From Lachnospiraceae bacterium (GTDB taxonomy: Bacteria; Bacillota; Clostridia; Lachnospirales; Lachnospiraceae), in NCBI GenBank assembly GCA_017469275.1, contig JAFUGT010000063.1, positions 1 to 40,720 of the forward strand: a stretch of DNA of 40,720 nucleotides, given 5' to 3'. The translations under genes and the position numbers were made by a program. Below the pieces are notes generated by a model, which worked only from the letters and a program-made list of their open reading frames with translations, searched no databases and had not been told where the DNA came from. Below are positions 34,262 through 40,720 of the stretch, one piece after another; within the stretch, counting starts at the first letter, position 1, and every line of letters begins with the position of its first letter.

Positions 34262-35113
34262 TCATCCATGAATATATGCAGCAAACTTCATATATGCATC
34301 GATAATATCCATTCCGCATATTGTAGCAATCATGTATCCCGTACAAAGAAACGGTCCAAAGGCAAAATGATCTTTTTTTCCCTTCTTCTTTCTGATAAGA
34401 AGAATAATCCCATATATTCCGGCAGCAAAAAGACCTATAATAAAACCTATAATAGTAAGCTGCCATCCCATTATAAGACCTGCTGCAGCAGATAACTTGA
34501 CATCACCGCCACCGAAAGCTCCCGGTATAGCATACATAATCAATAACATTGGTATACTAATACACAATGCCCCGATAATATGATCTATCAAAGAAACTCC
34601 AGAAACAACCAACAGTGCCACTACTGCAACATACAACATTACAATTATGAATCTGTTGGGTATCTCCATTGTATCCATATCAACAAGAAATACTAAGTCC
34701 AGTATACAAAAAAATACAAAAATCGTCAATAAGGTTAGCAATTTCCATATGTCAAAATGTACCACAATATCTATCGGCGAGGACAGGATAAATGCACTTG
34801 ACAGATCATCCACATCTCCAAATCTGAAAAATACAAGTAATGCAATAATTCCACCTGCTATCTCGTTAACAAAATCTCTTACAGACAACTTTTCACCACA
34901 ATATCTGCATCTTCCTTTAAGAAAAATATACGAAAATACCGGAATCGTCTCATAGGGCTTAAGCTGCATTTCACAACTGTCACATTTAAAATGCTCCTTA
35001 AGTATTTTCTTCTGTTTTGGAAAACGATATGCAATAACATTAACAAAAGAAAATGATACCGTTCCAATCATCCACGCTAATATAATTGCAAGTATATATA
35101 AAAAAACTATCAT
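34262..35113 (-). CDS. pilD: Prepilin peptidase (A24 family)
   Basis: A 283-residue polytopic aspartic peptidase that cleaves prepilin leaders and N-methylates the new end. Two zinc-type CxxC pairs (CDSC and CRYC, about residues 45-75) mark the methylase-like region. The catalytic aspartates are in FLVDMDTMEIPNR and AFGGGDVKLSAAAG (GGGD). Seven to eight hydrophobic segments are visible. ATG 35113 is preferred to a TTG three codons earlier, though the ribosome site is weak. All pilin-like proteins encoded around it are expected substrates. Confidence 0.95.
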   Translation of the reverse strand: MIVFLYILAIILAWMIGTVSFSFVNVIAYRFPKQKKILKEHFKCDSCEMQLKPYETIPVFSYIFLKGRCRYCGEKLSVRDFVNEIAGGIIALLVFFRFGDVDDLSSAFILSSPIDIVVHFDIWKLLTLLTIFVFFCILDLVFLVDMDTMEIPNRFIIVMLYVAVVALLVVSGVSLIDHIIGALCISIPMLLIMYAIPGAFGGGDVKLSAAAGLIMGWQLTIIGFIIGLFAAGIYGIILLIRKKKGKKDHFAFGPFLCTGYMIATICGMDIIDAYMKFAAYIHG

Positions 35114-35200
35114 CTTATTCAAATTCCATTTCTATAATTATATTTATGTAATATTTCGATTTTGGGTTTCTCTCGAAAGAAGTTACATAATATATCAACT

Positions 35201-35253
35201 TTAGCCTTCCCCTTGAGGGAAAGGTAGTGTCAAAGACGCCGGATAAGGTGTTC
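35201..35253 (+). repeat. CCTTCCCC...GATAAGGTG intergenic repeat (MITE/REP-like)
   Basis: TTAGCCTTCCCCTTGAGGG, AAGGTAG, a small GTGTC-AAA-GACGC hairpin and GCCGGATAAGGTG form the element. Near-identical palindromic elements (CCTTCCCCTTGAGGGGAAGG, then GACGGATGAGGTG) are widespread between genes in gut Clostridia, from memory. It lies between the 153-residue pilus-locus gene and pilD. A palindrome AAAATTCTGAATTTT follows directly. Confidence 0.6.
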
Positions 35254-35310
35254 AAAATTCTGAATTTTATACATCATTTATTCTTGTTTATAATTGAATA
35301 CAATCAAACA

Positions 35311-35772
35311 TCATTCGTATTCTAGTAATTTTAATGTATAATATCCCTTCCATGTCGAAGTTCCATCACTTTGTTTTTTAAAAATAATTATGTATCTATC
35401 TTTTTGAAAAGTAAATGCAACAGGATCGTTGTTCTCTGCATCCCAAGCCTGAAGTACAATCTCTCCATCTGCATCTGCCATTTTTAGCAACTCTGCTTCC
35501 ATTCCCTTTGTCATACCATTCTTAGCTAACGGCTGATATAATGTTCCTCCAAGTCCATATTGTTCTACAGCCTTCATCTTCATGGCAATCCGAATATCCT
35601 TAGCCTCTCTCATTGCATGTCTTGTTCCCGAATTAATTCCAAACCAAAAAAAGACAACACATAAGATAACCGCCACAATGACTGCCGCGATTACTATGGT
35701 CGCAATTATATTTCTTCGATAATTAGTGGTTGTTCCTACAACCTGAACACCGTTTTCTCTTTCTTCTGCCAT
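35311..35772 (-). CDS. Pilin-like membrane protein without prepilin signal
   Basis: A 153-residue protein with one membrane helix at about 23-46 (IIATIVIAAVIVAVILCVV) followed by a helical stretch (REAKDIRIAMKMKAVEQYG) and a compact C-terminal domain ending WKGYYTLKLLEYE. The shape resembles a pilin, but there is no G/F-T-L-x-E prepilin peptidase site, and the 20-residue head is hydrophilic. GAGG precedes ATG. It lies between the major pilin terminator and pilD, so a pilus role is inferred from position only. I do not recognise the family. Confidence 0.75.
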   Translation of the reverse strand: MAEERENGVQVVGTTTNYRRNIIATIVIAAVIVAVILCVVFFWFGINSGTRHAMREAKDIRIAMKMKAVEQYGLGGTLYQPLAKNGMTKGMEAELLKMADADGEIVLQAWDAENNDPVAFTFQKDRYIIIFKKQSDGTSTWKGYYTLKLLEYE

Positions 35773-35813
35773 ATAAACCTCAAATATTGATTATACCATT
35801 CCATGATATTTAA

Positions 35814-35856
35814 TAATTAAAAAATAATAACCCTCCTCCAACATATTGGAGGAGGG
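35814..35856 (-). terminator. Strong Rho-independent terminator after pilA
   Basis: A perfect 11-bp stem (CCCTCCTCCAA with TTGGAGGAGGG), a 4-base loop, then TTATTATTTTTTAATTA on the minus strand. With the promoter at 36401 it makes pilA a self-contained transcription unit, as usual for highly expressed major pilins. Confidence 0.92.
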
Positions 35857-35879
35857 CTATATATAATCAAAATGTATTA

Positions 35880-36332
35880 TTACGGAGTAGTCGTAACTTC
35901 TGACCATGTTCCATTCTTCATCTGGAGATGTTTTCCTGTTGTTCCGTCAGCAGAATCAAATGTAATATCTAACTCTTTGATTGTAAGGCAATCCTTAGTA
36001 CCGGTAGTGCTTCTAGGTGTGTAAGAGATCTTTGTAACGGAAGTCGGAGTCACCATATCATTAATTTCATCTTTTTCGTCATCTGTAAAAGGATGTGCTG
36101 CAGTAAGTGTGGTTGATGTCGTTGCATATACTTCATCAAGAACAGCCTGTGCAGCTGTATAGATTGAACGTGCTTCCTCATAATACTTTGATTCCTTAGC
36201 TCTGTCAATGTAACCCAGCAATGCAGGTACAAGTAATGCTGCAAGGATTGCAAGGATAACCAATACAACGATCAACTCAACGAGGGTAAAACCTTTCTGA
36301 TCCTTCTTAAGTGCTTCAAGTCTCTTTCTCAT
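35880..36332 (-). CDS. pilA: Major type IV pilin
   Basis: A 150-residue prepilin: a short leader MRKRLEALKKDQKG, cleavage before FTLVELIVVLVILAILAA (Glu at +5), then PALLGYIDRAKESKYYEEARS and a small variable head with Thr-rich stretches (TTSTTLTAAHP, SEVTTTP). AAGGAGG lies before ATG. Its own consensus promoter and perfect terminator, compared with its neighbours' lack of either, mark it as the main structural subunit. Its N-terminal 50 residues closely match the pilin at 27721. Confidence 0.93.
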   Translation of the reverse strand: MRKRLEALKKDQKGFTLVELIVVLVILAILAALLVPALLGYIDRAKESKYYEEARSIYTAAQAVLDEVYATTSTTLTAAHPFTDDEKDEINDMVTPTSVTKISYTPRSTTGTKDCLTIKELDITFDSADGTTGKHLQMKNGTWSEVTTTP

Positions 36333-36400
36333 AATAAAATCCTCCTTCTACTTATAAAACTTTAAAACTATTGCGTCTCACGCACACTTAATATGTGAAT

Positions 36401-36429
36401 ATTATATCACTTTTAGTTTGATTTGTAAA
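36401..36429 (-). promoter_or_regulatory. Sigma-A promoter of pilA
   Basis: TTTACA (36424-36429), a 17-base spacer, a perfect TATAAT (36401-36406). The leader of about 60 bases contains a TGCGT-GAG-ACGCA mini-hairpin. It is too short for a c-di-GMP riboswitch, and none is recognised here. Confidence 0.75.
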
Positions 36430-36572
36430 GAGTTTTGTGAGATTTGCACATAACAAATTGTTAAAAATTACAACAATTTAATCATGTAAATACATTCTAT
36501 ATCTTTACACAGTATATATCGGATAGAAATATTTAGAAATTAATAGTTATTTAAAAATTATTTTAACATATA

Positions 36573-37439
36573 TCACTTATCACTGTACATTGTCGGTTCC
36601 AACTTATAATATACTTCGTTCTGAATGTCTATTCTTCTGGTCTTTTCATAAACTGTTTCCGAAGCACCCACTGATTCATCAATAATCTTCTTAACAAATA
36701 CAGTTACATCCACATAATCCACCACATTATTACCACTGCCATCATCACGCGGTTTAACAGAAAACTCAAGGTCTATAATATAATCCTGATACATCTCTTT
36801 GGGAAGCTTTTCCTGTGCATGCCATACGACTTCGCATCCTGATGTCAATGAACTAAAGCTTGTAAGTCCGGCCGCATATGTTCCGGGACCAAATTTGTCC
36901 ATAAAAAGATTAGCATATTCACTGTTAGTCTCTTTCATTTTTCCATAATAACGCATGGACAGATAATTTGATGGCAGAGTAGCCTTAGTAGTTGTTGTTC
37001 CCTTAATAGTTACTTCTCTTAATTTTTCATCTTTTCCATCTATCATATCCGCGTTGCAGCCTGCGGTATCAATCTGCACCGCATTTTGTCCATCGTTAAT
37101 ATTGGATGCAATGAACTCTATTGTTGTCCCGGTATAAATGCCGCCATTAACATCAGCAGCACCACTGCCATTTCTAAGCTTTACATACCCTGCTCTCCCG
37201 TTATCTGACGCCTGCATTGTCCTTATATCCTTCTTAAGTTCTGACAACACAACATCTGCAACGGTATAAGACCTCATTCTTTGCTGTTCATCGAAAAAGA
37301 AAATGATAGCATGGGAAATGCACATAGTTGAAGCAGCCAGAAAAATCGCAAGCAAAGCAAATGTAACAATCAACTCTACCATTGTCACACCTTTGTTCCT
37401 GTTTTGCATTCCTTTGTACTTACACTTCTTTGTTATCAT
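36573..37439 (-). CDS. Minor pilin-like protein (PilW/GspJ-type)
   Basis: A 288-residue prepilin with basic leader MITKKCKYKGMQNRNKG, cleavage before VTMVELIVTFALLAIFLAA (Glu at +5), then a larger beta-rich domain. VADVVLSELKKDIRTMQ after the helix is typical of the PilW/GspJ group. Clostridial loci call similar genes pilU or pilK, so no symbol is given. AGAGAG precedes the ATG, and the prior gene ends 34 bases upstream. It probably sits in the pilus tip or starts assembly. Confidence 0.8.
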   Translation of the reverse strand: MITKKCKYKGMQNRNKGVTMVELIVTFALLAIFLAASTMCISHAIIFFFDEQQRMRSYTVADVVLSELKKDIRTMQASDNGRAGYVKLRNGSGAADVNGGIYTGTTIEFIASNINDGQNAVQIDTAGCNADMIDGKDEKLREVTIKGTTTTKATLPSNYLSMRYYGKMKETNSEYANLFMDKFGPGTYAAGLTSFSSLTSGCEVVWHAQEKLPKEMYQDYIIDLEFSVKPRDDGSGNNVVDYVDVTVFVKKIIDESVGASETVYEKTRRIDIQNEVYYKLEPTMYSDK

Positions 37440-37473
37440 AATCTTTCTCTCTTTCTGAAAGTTTCAAGGTCAA

Positions 37474-37866
37474 TCAATCACCTGTAGAAAACATATATAG
37501 TTTTCTGACATTATTATCTGTCATATCATTAGTGATTTCGTATTTATCATCAGTTTTTTTGAAGGATACATTGACCGCGCTAACACTGTAATCAAACTCC
37601 GGTATAGAAGCTCCGGTACTGTCAGTTCCCGAAAAAGTATAAGTTACTGTATTACCCGATCCTAATTTGTAGGAAGTGCCATCTTTAAACTTATCAGCAA
37701 CCACCTTTTCGAACATTTCATTATTGCGATCTATGTCCGTCGCTTCCCTTAGCAGATTCGATGCAAATTTCATACAGCTGTACATTATGACCATGACTAG
37801 TGTAAGCATAACAAATGCTACCAATATCTCTATCATTGTCATACCTTTGTTAGTATTATTCTTCAA
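37474..37866 (-). CDS. Minor pilin-like protein (PilV/GspI-type)
   Basis: A 130-residue prepilin: leader MKNNTNKG, cleavage before MTMIEILVAFVMLTLVMVI (Glu at +5), then a short domain. It is similar in size and position to PilV/GspI subunits. The start codon is TTG at 37866, with GAGG 9 bases upstream and no ATG available. It lies 12 bases after the PilX-like gene and 34 bases before the PilW-like gene, so the set is one operon. Confidence 0.8.
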   Translation of the reverse strand: MKNNTNKGMTMIEILVAFVMLTLVMVIMYSCMKFASNLLREATDIDRNNEMFEKVVADKFKDGTSYKLGSGNTVTYTFSGTDSTGASIPEFDYSVSAVNVSFKKTDDKYEITNDMTDNNVRKLYMFSTGD

Positions 37867-37878
37867 TATAGTTCACCT

Positions 37879-38430
37879 CTATTCGCCATCGTCCAAAGTG
37901 TAATGATCGTAATATCCTTTAAATTCATATGCAGGCGTACCGCCGTTATCTGTAACAGCATATCTGCATACACAAGATGCCATTGTATGGTCGCCATCAG
38001 AGACAGATATGGTAATAACCAAGTCACCTCTAAAGACCTGGTTTCTATCAAGAGTCATATCAATAGCGCCATAGACACCATTAGCTCCGGCAGACAGGTA
38101 CTCTTTATCCGGCGCATCCGCATCGGAATTACTCATAAATGAATCAATATGGGCCACAAGTGGATCAGACGATACTCCAGACATTCCTTTGCCTTCAAGC
38201 CTTGTCCTTAACACCTCTGAAAATGACATTGCCTGTTGATAATATAACTCATCACGTCCCTCATCATTAACGGTTGCAAGCATCTGGTATGCAGACATAA
38301 GGAGCGTCAGGGATAGGATCATCGTAACCGCCATGACGCAGACCACTACGATCATGGCTGCGCCGCGGTTTGACTTTTTCTTTTTAACCTTATTAAGTTG
38401 ACCATATTTACTTGAACTATTATTATTCAA
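37879..38430 (-). CDS. PilX-like minor pilus protein
   Basis: A 183-residue protein with a basic head (KVKKKKSNRG), a membrane helix AAMIVVVCVMAVTMILSLTLL (about 24-45) and YQMLATVNDEGRDELYYQQAM, resembling the PilX N-terminal family (RGAAMIVVV in place of the Gly/Phe-Thr-Leu-x-Glu motif, so no Glu at +5). GspK and PilX subunits lack that Glu as well. The start is TTG 38430, with GGAG 10 bases upstream and no ATG. It precedes the other minor pilins and follows the large protein by 19 bases. Confidence 0.75.
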   Translation of the reverse strand: MNNNSSSKYGQLNKVKKKKSNRGAAMIVVVCVMAVTMILSLTLLMSAYQMLATVNDEGRDELYYQQAMSFSEVLRTRLEGKGMSGVSSDPLVAHIDSFMSNSDADAPDKEYLSAGANGVYGAIDMTLDRNQVFRGDLVITISVSDGDHTMASCVCRYAVTDNGGTPAYEFKGYYDHYTLDDGE

Positions 38431-38449
38431 TATTCACAGTCTCCTATTT

Positions 38450-40720
38450 TTACTCTATATTAGGATCAAATTGTAATTTAATCATTCCTCTATTATACTT
38501 ATTATAATCCTGAGGCATTTCGTTATTACCATCTAGATAAGTTATTCGTTCGATGAAGTACTTCGGTGAATCAGTTCCCTCGCTGTAATCAATGGTCATG
38601 GAGGTCTTATCGTGATGAGCATCAAAAATATCTTTGCTTATTGCGATTTCCGTTCCCGGAACGAAGCCCTCTTTCTCATACACACTCCATATGAAAATAC
38701 CATAATTATTAAAATCATAATCCTCAATATTAATATCACTTGGTATAGATAATTCTACATTAATCTCTTTCGTGTCACCTGCATTGATATATGTATATTG
38801 ATCTTTATTTGTCCTTGCAAGTATAACAGGATTATCGTATTTGCCTTCAATTTTAGTTTTCGGTTTTCCAATAAGAGCAATCGCAAATCCCTGTGCATCT
38901 TCAGGACATTCAGCAGTGGTATTGGTATATGTAAGTTTGGTACGGAAATTAACTGTATTAGTCTCTTTATTTACAGTATATACCGTATCACTCAATTCAT
39001 ACTTTGTGCCATCAGCTACCGGACTTCCCTTAGCCGGAATATATACAGACGCTTTGAAATCTGCACTACGCTCTACCACTTGACCATCTGAATCTTTTTC
39101 GACTGCATAAGCCACAAGTTTGAGTTTTGAACCATTAGCGTTATTATATTTTTCCATCAATGCAAGATATGGAATCTGTACAGAGCTAAGTCTGTTTTTC
39201 AGTTTTCCTCCTTTTGCAGGATCAAGTGATATCTCATACGGCACATCAGCATTTTTCTGCTTACCTTCAACTTCAACATATATCTTAACATTCTCAATAT
39301 CATATCCTTCATAGTCAGAAACATTATCAAGCTGAACCACATCACCGGGATATCCGCAAATGTTAACTGACACTTCCGGAACAGGTAAAGGCTTATTCAT
39401 AAGGAAGCATATAGGATTTGTATATGCTGAATCAGATAGTACATCTTTATACTTAACTCTGACCAGAACATAGTAATCATAATTGTCCCAATCAAGCTGC
39501 TTTGACACCTTTGTAGGCAGTGAAACTTTATAATGCGACGTCCCCTGGTCAAGATTGTCTATATTGTCATATACCTTTTTCTTTCCATTCACCTCTTCTT
39601 CTGTAACATCAACAAGGTCTGCAGCAGTCGGAACAACGCCCTTGCCAACACGATATAACCTTACATGAATATCACATTCTATATCAGAACCATCAGGTGA
39701 ATAATAAGTAGGATACATCGTCCATTCTACATATTTAACTTTACCGTCGTCAACATCATGAATATCATCTGTAACGCCATCACCCATTTTCTTAACGCTG
39801 GAAACCGTATTGGAATCTTCACGATACAGAACATAATATTTCTTATTATTAGTAGCTGTTGTAGTATCAGCGTATGTCTTATCCGCAAGCGGTGTAGCAT
39901 AGTAATACTTAGGAGCATCCACACCTTCGCTGACATCAACAATAAGTCCCTTATTTCTGGCATTAACAAATTTGCCATTCTGGAAACAGCCAAAGGTATC
40001 TGATTTTGCATCTTCTTCGGACATCTCACAATACTGCCACATGAATATATCCTTATCGGCTTCCTGCGTATTGACCGATGCCTTGGCATACCATACTGCA
40101 AAGTGGAAATCCGTATAGTCATCGATATTGATATTACTGTCCTTTCCACCGACCGATATATCCACATCCTTATAGTGTGAGTATACATCCGTAGCTTTTT
40201 GAGGCCCCGAATCCATCGGCTCATCCTTACTCATATAAAGGGTTACCGTCTCTCCCGTTTTCTTATCTGTAGCATATATCTCATATCTGTAGTACTGTGT
40301 CATATCATTACGGGAATTATATTTTATTCTACTCTTATAGGTAAGCTTATTATATGTTTTATCAGTTTCATCAGGCGCAACAGTAAATGTGTCACTTTCA
40401 GCATAAAGATTAACACTTGTACTTCCCAACAAATTATTATCAGGCATATACAATTGTTTTTTAGAAGGTGTTACATGCAGGCTGTCCGATGGCAAATTAC
40501 CTTCACTGTCTGCCTTGTATGTATAATAATTTTCCCATTTTGTAGGAATTACTGCTGCATAATCATAGATGCTATCTATTGCGTAATTACCCGTCTTATT
40601 CTTAGTTTCAGAATTAATGGTAAGCATCAGAGTATTATTATCTCTGTATATCCTTGTTCCCGGTGCATATTGATCCGCATTGGTCACTACCGCATACCAT
40701 GTAGGAGTTCTGTCCGTACA
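38450..40720 (-). CDS. Large modular surface protein of the pilus locus (cut by right edge)
   Basis: At least 756 residues; the frame remains open to the window edge (TPTWYAVVTNADQY is upstream of the first possible start at 40687). It is acidic, rich in Tyr, Asp, Asn and Lys, with no membrane helix or sorting signal in the visible part and no cysteine-rich region. Repeated motifs show tandem modules: DVSEGVDAPKYYYATPL against DYSEGTDSPKYFIERI, and SNINIDDYTDFHFAVWYAKA against SDINIEDYDFNNYGIFIWSV, with a third partial match LDWDNYDYYVLVRVKY. Fibronectin-like folds are likely. As first visible gene of the minor pilin operon it may be a large pilin or adhesin comparable in position to C. difficile PilK. 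The N-terminus is needed to decide. Confidence 0.75.
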   Translation of the reverse strand, partial: CTDRTPTWYAVVTNADQYAPGTRIYRDNNTLMLTINSETKNKTGNYAIDSIYDYAAVIPTKWENYYTYKADSEGNLPSDSLHVTPSKKQLYMPDNNLLGSTSVNLYAESDTFTVAPDETDKTYNKLTYKSRIKYNSRNDMTQYYRYEIYATDKKTGETVTLYMSKDEPMDSGPQKATDVYSHYKDVDISVGGKDSNINIDDYTDFHFAVWYAKASVNTQEADKDIFMWQYCEMSEEDAKSDTFGCFQNGKFVNARNKGLIVDVSEGVDAPKYYYATPLADKTYADTTTATNNKKYYVLYREDSNTVSSVKKMGDGVTDDIHDVDDGKVKYVEWTMYPTYYSPDGSDIECDIHVRLYRVGKGVVPTAADLVDVTEEEVNGKKKVYDNIDNLDQGTSHYKVSLPTKVSKQLDWDNYDYYVLVRVKYKDVLSDSAYTNPICFLMNKPLPVPEVSVNICGYPGDVVQLDNVSDYEGYDIENVKIYVEVEGKQKNADVPYEISLDPAKGGKLKNRLSSVQIPYLALMEKYNNANGSKLKLVAYAVEKDSDGQVVERSADFKASVYIPAKGSPVADGTKYELSDTVYTVNKETNTVNFRTKLTYTNTTAECPEDAQGFAIALIGKPKTKIEGKYDNPVILARTNKDQYTYINAGDTKEINVELSIPSDINIEDYDFNNYGIFIWSVYEKEGFVPGTEIAISKDIFDAHHDKTSMTIDYSEGTDSPKYFIERITYLDGNNEMPQDYNKYNRGMIKLQFDPNIE

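Noticed and set aside
36333-36572. c-di-GMP riboswitch controlling pilA
   Set aside because: The predicted leader is only about 60 bases and no GEMM-I core (ACGCACAGGGCAAACC-like) is present; a type II switch cannot be seen either.
39727-40224. 165-codon minus-strand frame rich in Arg and Met
   Set aside because: It overlaps the large surface protein gene in another frame, and its composition is typical of a frame shadow.
1-40720. Recently acquired island, prophage, toxin-antitoxin or defence system
   Set aside because: No integrase, transposase, phage, restriction or toxin-like gene was recognised; gene style is uniform and mostly housekeeping, signalling and pilus genes.

Overview
The window comes from a low-GC Firmicute, most likely a Lachnospiraceae-type Clostridia. 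The evidence is strong AGGAGG ribosome sites, sigma-A promoters, the rpmE / DUF1385 / prmC / prfA gene order, a DUF5688 protein, a Gram-positive type IV pilus locus, and a CCTTCCCC-type intergenic repeat familiar from gut Clostridia. All genes but one (a subtilase at 13618) lie on the minus strand, so transcription runs from high to low coordinates. No rRNA, tRNA, CRISPR array, phage or insertion sequence was recognised.

From left to right: (1) 1-2569, a chemoreceptor cut by the window edge, translationally coupled to a membrane GGDEF-EAL protein with a degenerate GGDEF and an intact EAL. (2) 2754-7127, a five-gene coenzyme A operon: DUF2520 protein (candidate ketopantoate reductase), panB, panC, panD, coaBC. 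(3) 7389-13279, a signalling operon: a 1188-residue receptor (ECF-S-like membrane part, long beta-propeller ectodomain, Y_Y_Y domain, HD-GYP domain), a membrane-anchored BMP-type binding protein overlapping it by one base, a small protein and a YhfC-like membrane protein. (4) 13280-13617, a divergent control region with a promoter, four tandem 20-bp repeats and two copies of a structured repeat, followed by an intracellular subtilase on the plus strand. (5) 14555-18418, a SEC-C protein, gltX (glutamyl-tRNA synthetase, interrupted by an in-frame TAG) and a UvrD-like helicase. (6) 18721-22762, a small membrane protein, rarA, a lone response-regulator receiver, a TetR regulator and a DUF5688 protein. 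(7) 22969-27584, rpmE, DUF1385, prmC, prfA and a hisC-like aminotransferase. (8) 27721-40720, a type IV pilus locus: a large modular surface protein (open at the right edge), three minor pilin-like proteins, major pilin pilA with its own promoter and terminator, a pilin-like membrane protein, prepilin peptidase, pilC, a fused pilMN, a pilO-like gene, pilB and a second pilin.

Cyclic di-GMP links several regions. Two predicted c-di-GMP phosphodiesterases (EAL and HD-GYP) share the window with a PilB whose N-terminal MshEN domain fits the c-di-GMP-binding pattern, so pilus assembly may be set by c-di-GMP. No retraction ATPase (PilT) is present in the window.

The points most worth a second look are the amber codon inside the normally essential gltX, the tandem-repeat control region of the HD-GYP operon, a repeat family whose hairpin arms change while staying paired, the unusual HD-GYP receptor itself, and a possible ribosome-site switch ahead of the DUF5688 gene.
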